Shown here in pieces: positions 7,226 to 15,827 of a stretch of DNA of 47,234 bases. The notes under the pieces were generated by a model. That model did no database searches and was not told where the DNA came from. It was given only the letters and a program-made list of their open reading frames with translations. Origin of the DNA: JAAZNO01 sp012798275 (GTDB lineage: Bacteria; Chloroflexota; Anaerolineae; B4-G1; SLSP01); NCBI GenBank assembly GCA_035347995.1, contig DAOPQD010000019.1, positions 1-47,234 of the forward strand, written 5' to 3'. Numbering within the stretch: position 1 is the stretch's first letter; every line of letters begins with the position of its first letter. The translations under genes and the position numbers were made by a program.

Positions 7226-8110
7226 TCAGCCTGGCAACACGAGAGTGGGACGCCAGCGCCCATCTTCCGTGGGGATCAGCACGGCAACCAGGCGCCCCCG
7301 CCCATCGTGAGCGCGCACTTCAGGCGCGGCCGGCGCGGCCGGCAGATCGAAACTCTGCCCGTACCGCGCAGCAACTTCCATTTCGGGAGTGAGTGTGACC
7401 AACGGCAGCGCCATGAGCGCCCGTTCCGGCGGCAGAAGCGCCTCAATGAGCCGTCCCGCTGCGGCAAGTGTCGCCACTTCCTCCAGCGTCAGGCTGTCTT
7501 CCAGCCGAAACGACCCCACGACCGTGCGCGTGAGCGCCGCAACATGAGCGCCGCAGCCCAACGCCTGCCCCAAATCGTGCGCCAGACTGCGAATGTACGT
7601 CCCTGCCGAGCAGGCGACGGTGAGCGTGAGATGGGGCGGCTCCCACGCCTCGAGGGTGAGCGCGTGAATGACGACGGGACGGGGCCGCCGCTCGATCTCC
7701 TGCCCCTTCCGCGCGAGTTTGTAGAGGGGCCGCCCCCCCACTTTCACCGCGGAAGTCATCGGCGGCGTCTGCAGCAGCGGACCGCGAAAGGACGGCAGGG
7801 CGGCCTCGATCTCCGCGCGTGTGACGGCGACGGGGCGCCGCTCAAGAACCTCCCCTTCCGCGTCGTCCGTGCTTGTCGTTTCCCCCAGGCGCAGCACCGC
7901 GACATAGGTCTTATCCGCACCGGCGAGATAGCGCGCCAGACGTGTCGCTGCCCCCACCAGGAGCACGAGGACGCCGGTCGCCAGCGGGTCGAGAGTGCCG
8001 GTGTGCCCCACCTGGCGCACGCCGGCGATCCGCCGCACGGCGTTCACCACGTCATGCGAGGTCATGCCGGCAGGTTTGTTGAGGTTCAACAGTCCTAGCG
8101 GCTCGCTCAC
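7226..8110 (-). CDS. truB: tRNA pseudouridine(55) synthase
   Basis: The enzyme converts uridine 55 of the T-loop of tRNAs to pseudouridine. Signatures are NLNKPAGMTSHDVV, GHTGTLDPLATGVL with the catalytic Asp, KTYVAVLRLGETTSTDDAEG and the RSLAHDLG segment. The tail after about residue 230 looks like a short PUA-type RNA-binding domain. At 294 residues it is a typical TruB. Its start overlaps the end of nrnA by four bases, so the two are translationally coupled. Confidence 0.95.
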   Translation of the reverse strand: MSEPLGLLNLNKPAGMTSHDVVNAVRRIAGVRQVGHTGTLDPLATGVLVLLVGAATRLARYLAGADKTYVAVLRLGETTSTDDAEGEVLERRPVAVTRAEIEAALPSFRGPLLQTPPMTSAVKVGGRPLYKLARKGQEIERRPRPVVIHALTLEAWEPPHLTLTVACSAGTYIRSLAHDLGQALGCGAHVAALTRTVVGSFRLEDSLTLEEVATLAAAGRLIEALLPPERALMALPLVTLTPEMEVAARYGQSFDLPAAPAAPEVRAHDGRGRLVAVLIPTEDGRWRPTLVLPG

Positions 8111-9099
8111 AGCGATTCCCCCACCTCATTGCGGCGACGCGCACGTTCCTCGCACAACAGCGCCAGCGTGAGGCGCTGCGCCTCCTCCAACGTGCCGGTA
8201 AAGGAAAACCCCGCGGCCTGCACGTGCCCACCTCCTCCCAGCCGACCGGCGATCCACGCCACATCGAAACCGGGACGCGCGCGCAGGCTCACCTTCACCG
8301 TGCCGTCGCGCATTTCCAGGAACGAAGCCAGCAGCTGCGCTTCGCGCGTCTGGGCAAGCAAATTTCCCAGATCCAGATCATCATAATCCTCGATGCCCAA
8401 CGCCGCCTTGTCCTCCAGCGTCAGCGCGGTCCAGGCGATGTCGTCCTCCAGCTGCAGGCGACTGAGGGCGATGCCCCAGGCGCGCATCTGCCGGTAGGGG
8501 ACGGCGTCGAGCGTCTTCTGCATCACGCCGAGATAATCGCCACCCGCTTCGACCAGCTCGCTCACCCAACGCAGAACGGCCGGCGTCACCGTCTCAGTGC
8601 GCAAACCGCGCGTGTCGGTGATGATGGCCGCCAGCAGGCAGGTAGCAATGTCGTCGCGGAGGGGGACGCCCAGGCCGGCAATCAGCCGTGCCATGGGGAT
8701 AGCGGTCGCGGCAGCCTCCGCCTCGATGAGATTGACGTCGCCAAACGCGCCGTTCGTTTTGTGATGATCAATGACCAGCAGCGCGTAGCGGCCCGCCCAT
8801 TCGGGCTTATAGAGGCCCCCCGTGCGGGAGAGATCGCTCATGTCCACGGCCACGACGAGATCAATGTCGGCGTCCTCTGGGACATCGGCCTCGAATGTCG
8901 CAGCGCCGGGCAAATACGCCAGATTTTCCGGGAGGGGATGCACGCAGGCCACGCGCGGCGCTTTACCCAGGGAAAGCAACGCCAGTCGCAACGCCAGCGT
9001 CGAGCCGATGGTGTCCCCATCGGGTCGCGGATGGGCGATGAGCAGCGGGCGCTGACTGGCATGCAAGCGCTCAAGCGCCTGATCCAGAGGTGTCCTCAT
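8107..9099 (-). CDS. nrnA: DHH-family phosphoesterase (NrnA-like nanoRNase / pAp phosphatase)
   Basis: NrnA-type enzymes degrade short oligoribonucleotides and often also pAp and cyclic-di-nucleotide products. The metal-binding motifs of the DHH domain are visible: HPRPDGDTIGS, VAVDMSD, VIDHHKTN and ITDTRG. The DHHA1 domain ends in GGGGHVQAAGF. I chose the ATG at 9099 (MRTPLDQALERL), which gives 330 residues and a 29-bp overlap with rbfA. An earlier start at 9150 adds 17 unrelated residues, and no strong ribosome binding site separates the two. The rbfA-nrnA-truB order is common in bacteria. Confidence 0.88.
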   Translation of the reverse strand: MRTPLDQALERLHASQRPLLIAHPRPDGDTIGSTLALRLALLSLGKAPRVACVHPLPENLAYLPGAATFEADVPEDADIDLVVAVDMSDLSRTGGLYKPEWAGRYALLVIDHHKTNGAFGDVNLIEAEAAATAIPMARLIAGLGVPLRDDIATCLLAAIITDTRGLRTETVTPAVLRWVSELVEAGGDYLGVMQKTLDAVPYRQMRAWGIALSRLQLEDDIAWTALTLEDKAALGIEDYDDLDLGNLLAQTREAQLLASFLEMRDGTVKVSLRARPGFDVAWIAGRLGGGGHVQAAGFSFTGTLEEAQRLTLALLCEERARRRNEVGESL

Positions 9100-9541
9100 C
9101 CCACTCGTCGTCGGAGTCTTCGTCGTCGGTCTCCCACTCATCGGCGGCAAATCCGGTCCCGTCGGCCTCCCCCACCGCGACGGCGGGCTGCAAAGCGCCT
9201 TCGGCCTGCAACTGACTCAACAGGGCCTCGATGCGCTCGCCCTGCGCCAGGGAAGGATCGAAGACAAACACCAGCTGCGGCAGATTTCGCAGGCGCAATA
9301 CCGGGGCCAGTTCCGCACGCAGCCAGCCCGCCGCTTTGTCCAGAGCGGCCTGCACGTCAGCGCGTTCTTCTGCCGTGCCGAGCATACTGTAAAAGATCTC
9401 AGCGCGGGTCGTATCCCGATTCACCACCACGTCGGTGATCGTCACCTGTTGCAGGCGTTCGTCGTTACTTGCCTCCAACAAGAGCCGTGTGACGTGATAG
9501 CGGATCAGAGAGCCCACGCGGCTCATGTATTTTTTCCCCAT
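9071..9541 (-). CDS. rbfA: 30S ribosome-binding factor A
   Basis: RbfA binds the 30S subunit and helps mature the 5' end of 16S rRNA, notably in the cold. The KH-type fold is recognisable: RVGSLIRYHVTRLLL, the TITDVVVNRDTTRAEIFYS strand pair, and LRNLPQLVFVFD. At 156 residues it is longer than the usual 110-130 because of a C-terminal tail from about residue 125. The end of the tail is strongly acidic (DEWETDDEDSDDEWDED). Part of the tail is encoded by DNA shared with the start of nrnA. GAGGT upstream supports the ATG at 9541. Confidence 0.92.
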   Translation of the reverse strand: MGKKYMSRVGSLIRYHVTRLLLEASNDERLQQVTITDVVVNRDTTRAEIFYSMLGTAEERADVQAALDKAAGWLRAELAPVLRLRNLPQLVFVFDPSLAQGERIEALLSQLQAEGALQPAVAVGEADGTGFAADEWETDDEDSDDEWDEDTSGSGA

Positions 9542-9580
9542 TTTATCACGACCTCACAGTAATTTCCAAGTCGTCGTCGG

Positions 9581-11386
9581 CTATTCCTGCGCTTGACGCT
9601 CCATCACAAAGCACTCCAGCCGGTCGCCGACCTCAATGTCCTCGAAGCCTTCCACCTTGATGCCACAATCAAAGCCCTCGCGGACCTCGCGGACGTCCTT
9701 CTCAAAGCGCTTCAACGAGGCCAACCCGCCCTCATGCAGCACCTTATCGCCCCGCCAGACCCGCACCCGGCCATTGCGGCGAATCATCCCTTGCGTGACC
9801 ATACACCCGGCCACTTTGCCCACCTTGGGGATGCTAAACACGGCGCGCACCTCGGCCTGTCCCACCGTCTTGGGCACGTAAACCGGCTCAAGCAGGCCTT
9901 TCATGGCCCGTTCGACGTCATCAATCAGATTGTAGATGACTTCATAGATGTTGATCGTGATGCCTTCGTCATCCGCGATGCGCCGCGCCGCGCCATCCAC
10001 GTCCACGCGGAAGCCCAGGACCGTGCCGCCGGAGGCCACCGCCAGGTTGACGTCCGATTCCGTGATGTTGCCGGCGGCAGCATGGATGATGTTGAGCCGC
10101 ACGTCGCCCACGCTGAGCCGTTGTAACGAGTTGACAATCGGCTCGATGGAGCCCTGCACGTCAGTTTTGAGGACGATGGCGAGCTCTTTCGCCTGCCCCT
10201 CACGGATGCGGGCGGAAATCTCATCCAGCGAGAGCGGACGCCGCTGCAAGGGCGTCTCCTCCGCGCGGGCCTCGTCCAGGCGCTTCTGCACGATCGCGCG
10301 CGCCGTGTGCTCATCAGGCACGACCTCGAGGCGGTCGCCGGCGACCGGCACATCGTGCAGGCCGATGATGACGGCGGGCGTGCCGGGGGGCGCGGTCCGA
10401 TGACGCTTGTTATTCTCGTCCTCCAGCGCGCGGACCTTGCCCCACGTCGTGCCTACCACCACGATGTCCCCCGTGTACAGCGTGCCGTTCTGCACCAAGA
10501 CCGTGGCCACCGGGCCGCGGCGCTTGTCGAGTTTGCCTTCCAACACCGCGCCCACGGCCGGACGGTTGGGGTTGGCCTGCACGCCCACCTCATCCGCCAC
10601 CAGCAAGATCGCCTCCAGCAAATCTTCCAATCCCTGCTGCTTCTTGGCCGAAACGGGAATCACCAGGATGTCCCCGCCCCACTCGTCGGGAACCAGGCCC
10701 AGGTCAGCGAGCTCCTGCTTGACGAATTCAGGCCGGGCGTTCGGCTTGTCTATTTTGTTCAGCGCTACGATGATAGGGACATGGGCGGCGCGGGCATGAT
10801 TGATTGCCTCAACTGTCTGGGGTTGGACGCCGTCATCGGCGGCCACCACGAGCACGGCGATGTCTGTCGTATGGGCGCCGCGCGAGCGCATGGCGGTGAA
10901 CGCCTCATGACCGGGCGTGTCCAGAAACGTGATGCGCCGATCGTTGTGCTTGACCTGATAGGCGCCGATATGCTGGGTGATGCCGCCGCTTTCGGCGCCA
11001 GCGACATTGGCATGGCGGATCGCGTCGAGCAACGAGGTCTTTCCGTGATCCACGTGCCCCAGGATGGTCACCACGGGCGGCCGCGGGACGAGGTCTTCTT
11101 TGGACTCGCCGGCGAGCAACCGCTGCCAGGGAGTCAACTCCGACTCCTCCGCCTCTTCCACGCTCACCTCCGGGAAGGGATGGCGCGTCTCAACGTTGAA
11201 TTCAGCCGCGACAATCGAAGCCGTGTCAAAATCAATCTGCTGATTGATGCTGGCGAGCATCCCATTGTTCATCAAGATTTTGATAATCTGGATAGGACTG
11301 ACGCCCAATAAATCCGCCAGGTCACGCACAGTGAGTACTTCCGGAATCGTGATCTCTTTGGGTTGTGAAGTGACAGTTTTACTCAT
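9581..11386 (-). CDS. infB: translation initiation factor IF-2
   Basis: This GTPase places fMet-tRNA on the 30S subunit and promotes subunit joining. The IF2-N domain occupies about residues 10-60 (LTVRDLADLLGVSPIQIIK). The G domain begins near residue 105 with GHVDHGKTSLLDAIR, then DTPGHEAFTAMR, ALNKIDKP and SAKKQQG. Domains II, III and C follow and end in the IEVGDRLECF segment. At 601 residues it is a compact IF-2 without the long linker between IF2-N and the G domain found in enterobacteria. AAAAGGAGAG lies just upstream of the ATG. It sits 36 bp after ylxR and 39 bp before rbfA. Confidence 0.96.
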   Translation of the reverse strand: MSKTVTSQPKEITIPEVLTVRDLADLLGVSPIQIIKILMNNGMLASINQQIDFDTASIVAAEFNVETRHPFPEVSVEEAEESELTPWQRLLAGESKEDLVPRPPVVTILGHVDHGKTSLLDAIRHANVAGAESGGITQHIGAYQVKHNDRRITFLDTPGHEAFTAMRSRGAHTTDIAVLVVAADDGVQPQTVEAINHARAAHVPIIVALNKIDKPNARPEFVKQELADLGLVPDEWGGDILVIPVSAKKQQGLEDLLEAILLVADEVGVQANPNRPAVGAVLEGKLDKRRGPVATVLVQNGTLYTGDIVVVGTTWGKVRALEDENNKRHRTAPPGTPAVIIGLHDVPVAGDRLEVVPDEHTARAIVQKRLDEARAEETPLQRRPLSLDEISARIREGQAKELAIVLKTDVQGSIEPIVNSLQRLSVGDVRLNIIHAAAGNITESDVNLAVASGGTVLGFRVDVDGAARRIADDEGITINIYEVIYNLIDDVERAMKGLLEPVYVPKTVGQAEVRAVFSIPKVGKVAGCMVTQGMIRRNGRVRVWRGDKVLHEGGLASLKRFEKDVREVREGFDCGIKVEGFEDIEVGDRLECFVMERQAQE

Positions 11387-11422
11387 ATTCTCTCCTTTTC
11401 TAGCGCGGCGCGCGAGAAGGTG

Positions 11423-11746
11423 TCACGCGGCAGAGTTCTCATTTTCGGGCAGGATCGCCGGCAATGTCGCCGCAAAAGCGCGCAATTCCGCCATCATCTC
11501 CGGCGTCAGAGTGATGCGCAGTGCCCGGTCCAGGCTTCCCTGCTTGAGCGCCTTGTCCCAGCAACTTTGCTGACGGCAGAGATACGCGCCGCGCCCCTTC
11601 TGCTTGCCCGTCTCATCCACCACCACGGCCCCCGAAAGCGTGTGCACCACGCGGATCAAAGCCCGCTTGGGGCGCTGCGTGCGGCAGGCCACGCACGTGC
11701 GTTCGGGTATGTGTCGCGGTTTAGGTTGCAGCTTCTGCCTGGTCAT
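11423..11746 (-). CDS. ylxR: YlxR (DUF448) nucleic-acid-binding protein
   Basis: This 107-residue YlxR family protein is usually found between nusA and infB. The signature HIPERTCVACRTQRPKRALIR is followed by GRGAYLC and CWDKALKQGSLDRAL. The surface is basic and RNA binding has been proposed; in some bacteria it has been linked to nucleoid or RNase P functions. I chose the ATG at 11746 (MTRQKLQPKPRHIPERTC), preceded by GAGAGGGTGAA. An open frame extends 64 codons further upstream through the hairpin-rich gap, but that part resembles no YlxR sequence. Confidence 0.9.
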   Translation of the reverse strand: MTRQKLQPKPRHIPERTCVACRTQRPKRALIRVVHTLSGAVVVDETGKQKGRGAYLCRQQSCWDKALKQGSLDRALRITLTPEMMAELRAFAATLPAILPENENSAA

Positions 11747-11800
11747 TTCACCCTCTCTCAACGTCCTCGCCAATGCTTTCGAGTTGAAAAATCCTCTCGT

Positions 11801-11846
11801 CCCGGAATGATTCCGGGGCTGAGCCGTCAGGCCCGCCGAAGCAGGC
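11801..11846 (-). other. two small hairpins between nusA and ylxR
   Basis: CCCGGAA (11801-11807) pairs with TTCCGGG (11811-11817) around three bases. GCCCGC (11831-11836) and GCAGGC (11841-11846) enclose four bases; on the minus strand this reads GCCTGC-TTCG-GCGGGC, a UUCG-type tetraloop with one G-U pair. Both would form in the ylxR leader RNA. Confidence 0.5.
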
Positions 11847-11901
11847 TTTCCGAACAACGCCCTCAGCGCGGCCACTTGTCCGCCTGACGCCCCCAACAAA
11901 T

Positions 11902-11930
11902 GGGCGCCAGAGAGTCCATCTCTGGCGCCC
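11902..11930 (-). terminator. hairpin after nusA, possible partial terminator
   Basis: GGGCGCCAGAGA (11902-11913) pairs perfectly with TCTCTGGCGCCC (11919-11930) around a five-base loop. On the minus strand it lies about 95 bp after the nusA stop and is followed by ATTTGTTGGGG, a poor U-tract. It may attenuate or process the message between nusA and ylxR-infB. Confidence 0.5.
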
Positions 11931-12024
11931 GCCTTCAAAAGCAGCTCAAAGGTAGCCGGCTACCTTTGCTTCATGGTCGTCTCAACATGAGAGCCACGGG
12001 CATCAAAATCCAAAGTTGGACTAC

Positions 12025-14088
12025 TCAGTCAGCATACTCATCCCACGAATCGGGGCCACCGCGTCGCCGCTTGCGCACGACGAAGGTCTCACCTTTCTCA
12101 TCATCGTAGAAAACCGCGCGTGGCTTCCGCTTTCCCTTCTTCTGACGCCGCGAGGAGCCGGACTCCAGATCCTCGTCTTCTTCTTCCACAAAGGGTACGG
12201 TAAAGAGTTCCTTGATCGGCGCCACTTCAGGCGCGCTGGCCGTCGGCGCGACAGGCGCTTCAGCGGCCACTTCCGCCTCCACGACTGCCGCCGCCGGCGC
12301 TTCGACCTCCACCGCCACGACACCGGGCGCCTCGGCCTCCACAACCACGGCGACGGCCTCCACCGCCCCTTCCGGCGCAGCGGGCAGCGCTTCGACGACG
12401 GCCTCCTCGACGGCGGCCACTTCGACCTGCTCCACGGCCTCTTCTGCAACCTCAGCGACCGCCTCGATCGCCACTTCGGGAGCAGGGCTCTCCACAGTGA
12501 CCGCCGCCGCCTCAGAAGTCCCTTCCAGGTCGAGGAAATGCAGGTCGCTCGCCTCGACGGCGGCCTTGATCTCGCTGAGCGCCTTGACGCCGACGCCGGT
12601 CAGCACCAACAAGGCCTCGTCGCCCTGAGCGATGCGCTCCATCACCTGGCCCACATTCGTCACGCCGTTGCGCTGCAAGTGTCCCAGCACCTTTTCGGAA
12701 AGGGTCAGCGTCTCCAACGGCCGCTGATAAGCGCTTTGGGGGACCCGGGCCCGTGCCTGCGCCGCGGCCTCGCGCTGTTGCTGCGCCGCGACTTCCTGCG
12801 CCGCGAGCCGCGCGCGCGTCTGATGGGAGAGCGGGTGCTCTTTCTCACGGCGGGCAATTTCCGCCAGGCGGACCGCCTCCACCACCGTCTTGATCACGCG
12901 GCGTTCCTCATCATTGTAAGGATCCTGCGTGCCCTCGTGCGCGCGCAGGATCGCCGCCAGCTGTGGGACCAACGCGACGCTGTCCTTCTGGTGCGCGAGC
13001 AGATCGGGCTGTTCGTTGACGCGCTGCAAGGCCCACAGAGCCGCTTCCGAGGCGCCCTGAATATCAATGCGCCACCCGGTGAGCATGGCGGCCAGGCGTG
13101 CATTCTGGCCCCCTCGCCCAATGGCCAACGAGAGCTGATCGTCGAGCACCACTACAGAGGCCGTCTTCCCGCCGGGATTCTGCTCATCCAGCACCACGCT
13201 CAGGACCGTATTCAGGCTGAGGGCGCTGGCAATGTACTTTTCGGGATCCTCATGCCACTGAACCACGTCTATGCGTTCGTCGTTGAGCTCGCGGGAAATT
13301 GTCTGAATGCGAATGCCGCGCATACCGACGCAGGTGCCGACGGGATCCACGCCCGGCTGCCGGGCCACGACGGCGACTTTGGAACGCACGCCGGCCACGC
13401 GGGCAATGCTCTTGATTTCCACCAGGCCGCTGCGAATCTCCGGCACTTCCAGCTCCAGCAAGCGACGCAACATCGCCGCATGGCTGCGCGAGACCACGAT
13501 CTGCGGGCCGCGAGCCGAGCGCTTGACTTCAAGGACGTAGACGCGGATTTTCTGATGCAGGCGGTAGCGCTCGCCGGGAATCTGCTCATGGCGCGGCATC
13601 TGCGCCTCTTCGGTGCGCTCCAGATGCAAGATGATCCCCTGCGGGGTAATGGACTGAATCGTGCCAATGATGATCTCATTCACCTGGCGGCTGAACCGGG
13701 AAATCTGACTCTCCTTCTCGGCCTCGCGCAGGCGCTGCGTGATGACCTGCTTGGCGGTTTGAGCGGCAATGCGTCCGAAGTCGTGGGGGGTGACGTCTAC
13801 CAGCAACAAATCGCCCGGCTGTGCGGTGCGGCTGGTCCGCCGCGCCTCGGCCAGCTCGATCTCCAGGTCAGGGTCTTTAACCTCTTCGACCACGGTCTTT
13901 TCCAGAAAGATCCGCGCCAACCCCGTGTCCATGTTGATCTCGGCGGTCAGATTCTGGTTTGGCCCGACCTTCCAATCCCGCCGGTAAGCGGTGACCAAAG
14001 CCGCCTTCACCGCCTCCAGGACGGTGTCCCGTGGCAGGTTGTACTCGGCGCAAATCTGATTGAAAGCCAGAGCAAACTCGCTTTTCAT
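12025..14088 (-). CDS. nusA: transcription termination/antitermination factor NusA
   Basis: NusA binds RNA polymerase and modulates pausing, termination and antitermination. Domains in order: N-terminal RNAP-binding domain (about 1-125), S1 (about 135-200), and KH1 and KH2 with VGMRGIRIQTI and AIGRGGQNARLA. An unusual Gln/Ala/Arg-rich segment follows, then a helix-hairpin-helix-like unit (VLTGVGVKALSEIKAAV). The last 160 residues are atypical: a long Ala/Val/Glu-rich low-complexity stretch, then a mixed charged tail with RRQKKGKRKPRAVFYDDEKG. The protein is 687 residues against about 350-500 in most bacteria. I chose the ATG at 14088 (MKSEFALAFNQI) because upstream codons run through a terminator-like hairpin. 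GGAGGG lies about 12 bases upstream. Confidence 0.94.
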   Translation of the reverse strand: MKSEFALAFNQICAEYNLPRDTVLEAVKAALVTAYRRDWKVGPNQNLTAEINMDTGLARIFLEKTVVEEVKDPDLEIELAEARRTSRTAQPGDLLLVDVTPHDFGRIAAQTAKQVITQRLREAEKESQISRFSRQVNEIIIGTIQSITPQGIILHLERTEEAQMPRHEQIPGERYRLHQKIRVYVLEVKRSARGPQIVVSRSHAAMLRRLLELEVPEIRSGLVEIKSIARVAGVRSKVAVVARQPGVDPVGTCVGMRGIRIQTISRELNDERIDVVQWHEDPEKYIASALSLNTVLSVVLDEQNPGGKTASVVVLDDQLSLAIGRGGQNARLAAMLTGWRIDIQGASEAALWALQRVNEQPDLLAHQKDSVALVPQLAAILRAHEGTQDPYNDEERRVIKTVVEAVRLAEIARREKEHPLSHQTRARLAAQEVAAQQQREAAAQARARVPQSAYQRPLETLTLSEKVLGHLQRNGVTNVGQVMERIAQGDEALLVLTGVGVKALSEIKAAVEASDLHFLDLEGTSEAAAVTVESPAPEVAIEAVAEVAEEAVEQVEVAAVEEAVVEALPAAPEGAVEAVAVVVEAEAPGVVAVEVEAPAAAVVEAEVAAEAPVAPTASAPEVAPIKELFTVPFVEEEDEDLESGSSRRQKKGKRKPRAVFYDDEKGETFVVRKRRRGGPDSWDEYAD

Positions 14089-14136
14089 GAAACGACCACT
14101 CCCTCCATCTACGGCATTCCCCTGCAATCTATAAAG

Positions 14137-14160
14137 AAAAGTGGGGTGGACCCCACTTTT
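14137..14160 (-). terminator. attenuator-like hairpin in the nusA leader
   Basis: AAAAGTGGGG (14137-14146) pairs perfectly with CCCCACTTTT (14151-14160) around four bases. On the minus strand the 3' arm runs into TTTTCTTTAT, the form of an intrinsic terminator. It lies between the predicted nusA promoter and start codon, so it could stop transcription before the operon. Confidence 0.7.
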
Positions 14161-14192
14161 CGGCGTAAAACCTATGCCCTTGTGCAAGTCAC

Positions 14193-14221
14193 ATTATAAC
14201 ACAGGTCAAAGCTTAAATCAA
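14193..14221 (-). promoter_or_regulatory. promoter of the nusA-infB operon
   Basis: On the minus strand TTGATT (14216-14221) and a perfect TATAAT (14193-14198) are separated by 17 bp. Transcription would start near 14186, leaving a leader of about 100 nt with the hairpin at 14137-14160. Confidence 0.75.
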
Positions 14222-14286
14222 GGAGAAAAAGGCCGGAATCTTTCCCATCGCGCCGGGGAGAGACAGCTCACGGCTGAACACGTCCA

Positions 14287-14310
14287 CGGGGCGCGTGGAC
14301 ACGCGCCCCG
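14287..14310. other. GC-rich hairpin between divergent nusA and caspase promoters
   Basis: CGGGGCGCG (14287-14295) pairs with CGCGCCCCG (14302-14310) around TGGACA. The flanks carry ACGTCCAC and GTGTCCACGTGCCCACG, similar to the ACGTGGG/CACGTG motifs at 32964-32999. It could insulate the divergent units. Nothing else is identifiable in 14222-14384. Confidence 0.6.
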
Positions 14311-14384
14311 GTGTCCACGTGCCCACGTTATTTCGGCCAGGGGCGTTCCGGCTGGCTGCAAATATGCCCGACCGATGCGAAAAG

Positions 14385-14413
14385 TTGCCTTCCCATCCAA
14401 ATGAGCGTATACT
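14385..14413 (+). promoter_or_regulatory. promoter of the caspase-like gene
   Basis: TTGCCT (14385-14390) and TATACT (14408-14413) are separated by 17 bp. The predicted start near 14420 leaves a short leader with AAGGAGG nine bases before the ATG. Confidence 0.65.
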
Positions 14414-14457
14414 GAGAGTGATGTGACAACACGGCTACGCTCAAGGAGGCGCGCTCC

Positions 14458-15708
14458 ATGGCAATCTTTGACCACGGTTATGCCTTGCTCATCGGCGTGA
14501 ATGCTCACAGCGTCCCCGAATGGGCGCTGCCCGACGTCGAAAAAGACGTCACCGCGCTAGGTGAGGTGCTGAGACACCCCGAGCGCTGCGCTTATCCCGC
14601 CGCGAACGTGCGCACCCTCACCGGGACGGCGGCCACCCATGAGGGGATCCTCGACGGCCTGCGCTGGATCCGCCAGCGCCTGCAAACGGACCCCGAAGCC
14701 ACCGCGGTGATCTACTACACGGGGCACGGTGAGCGGGATGATTCCAGGACGCCGGCGGAGTTCTATCTCATCCCCTACGACACCACCACCGATGTCCAGA
14801 GCAGCGCGCTCCGCGCCACAGAGTTCGCCGCGGCGATCAACGCGATGCAGCCGCAACGCCTGCTCGTGATCCTCGATTGCTGCCACGCGGGCGGGATGGA
14901 CGTGAAGGAAGTAGAGCCCTTGCCGGGGGGCTACGTCAGCGCGGTGATGCCGCCCGCGCTGCTGATGGGAGACGACGCATCCGTCCGCTTCACGCCGGGC
15001 GCCAAGGGCCTGGAGGCGCTGGCGCAGGGACGCGGGCGCGCGGTGCTTTCCGCCTCCACCGGAGAACAACGTTCCTTCATCCGCAAGGACCGCCGCATGA
15101 GCATCTTCACCTATCATCTCATTGAAGCGCTCACCGGACATGCCCAACCGCAGGAAGGCGCGCGCGAAGTGCTCGTCTCAGACGTGATCAGCTATGTCAC
15201 CCGCAAAGTGCCCGAAAGCGCGCGGGGGGATTGGGGGCAGGAGCAGACGCCAGATTTCCAGATGCGCGGCAACAATTTCCCCATCGCCCTGATCCTGGGC
15301 GGTAAAGGTGTGACGACGGCAGAACCCTCCCCCGCCCTGCGCAGGGCTCGTCGCGCCCTGGCGATCCTCGAGGCGCAGGTTGCCGGGTACACGACTCTCT
15401 CCGTCCCCGCGCACCTCCAACTTGAGCTGGAGGAAAAGCGCCGTGAGGTAGCGGAACTGGAGGCGCGCGAGGGATTGCCCCCCACTGCGGACATCCCCCC
15501 GCCGCCCCTCAATCTCGCCGCCCTTCGCACTCGCTTCCAGCGCCTCGACGCCGTCGAGATCGAGACGCTGTGCCTGGACCACTTCCCCGCCGTCTACGAC
15601 AAATTCGGGGCGGGCATGAGGCGGGATGATATGATCAACCTCCTGCTCGACTACTGTCGCCGCAATCCGAAGGAACTCGCGCGGCTGGAGGAGCTGCTGC
15701 CGCGGTAG
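14458..15708 (+). CDS. caspase-like (peptidase C14/metacaspase) protease with C-terminal effector-associated-type domain
   Basis: This 416-residue cysteine protease is probably the effector of the locus. The caspase fold occupies residues 1-280. It starts with YALLIGVNAHSVPEWALPDVEKDV, carries the catalytic His90 in YYTGHGE and the catalytic Cys in LDCCHAGG (Cys142 by comparison with metacaspases), and contains LSASTGEQ. A helical, possibly coiled-coil linker (about 290-345) follows. The last 66 residues form a small helical domain (FPAVYDKFGAGMRRDDMINL, then LLDYCRRNP) that recurs at the C-terminus of the ATPase at 17519-18607. In bacterial conflict systems such effector-associated domains bind each other and bring an effector to its NTPase. 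There is no signal peptide, so it should act in the cytoplasm. A strong ribosome binding site and its own promoter precede it. Confidence 0.88.
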   Translation: MAIFDHGYALLIGVNAHSVPEWALPDVEKDVTALGEVLRHPERCAYPAANVRTLTGTAATHEGILDGLRWIRQRLQTDPEATAVIYYTGHGERDDSRTPAEFYLIPYDTTTDVQSSALRATEFAAAINAMQPQRLLVILDCCHAGGMDVKEVEPLPGGYVSAVMPPALLMGDDASVRFTPGAKGLEALAQGRGRAVLSASTGEQRSFIRKDRRMSIFTYHLIEALTGHAQPQEGAREVLVSDVISYVTRKVPESARGDWGQEQTPDFQMRGNNFPIALILGGKGVTTAEPSPALRRARRALAILEAQVAGYTTLSVPAHLQLELEEKRREVAELEAREGLPPTADIPPPPLNLAALRTRFQRLDAVEIETLCLDHFPAVYDKFGAGMRRDDMINLLLDYCRRNPKELARLEELLPR

Positions 15709-15750
15709 CCGGGTCGCCCGCTTGCCGCCCGGCCTCGCGGCAGCACAGGT

Positions 15751-15779
15751 TTGGCCTTTCTGTAAAGGTGTGTTAAGAT
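15751..15779 (+). promoter_or_regulatory. possible promoter of the winged-helix ATPase gene
   Basis: TTGGCC (15751-15756) and TAAGAT (15774-15779) are separated by 17 bp, about 50 bp upstream of the ATG at 15828. Both hexamers are imperfect. Just upstream, GCCGGG and CCCGGC can form a weak hairpin after the caspase gene. Confidence 0.4.
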
Positions 15780-15827
15780 GAAACAAAGCATTCTGCGGCC
15801 ATTCCTTCACCGGTAAGGCCAGGTCCC

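Noticed and set aside
12016..14199. 727-residue plus-strand open frame opposite nusA
   Set aside because: It mirrors the nusA codons in a GC-rich region, is rich in His/Arg/Leu, matches no family and has no ribosome binding site.
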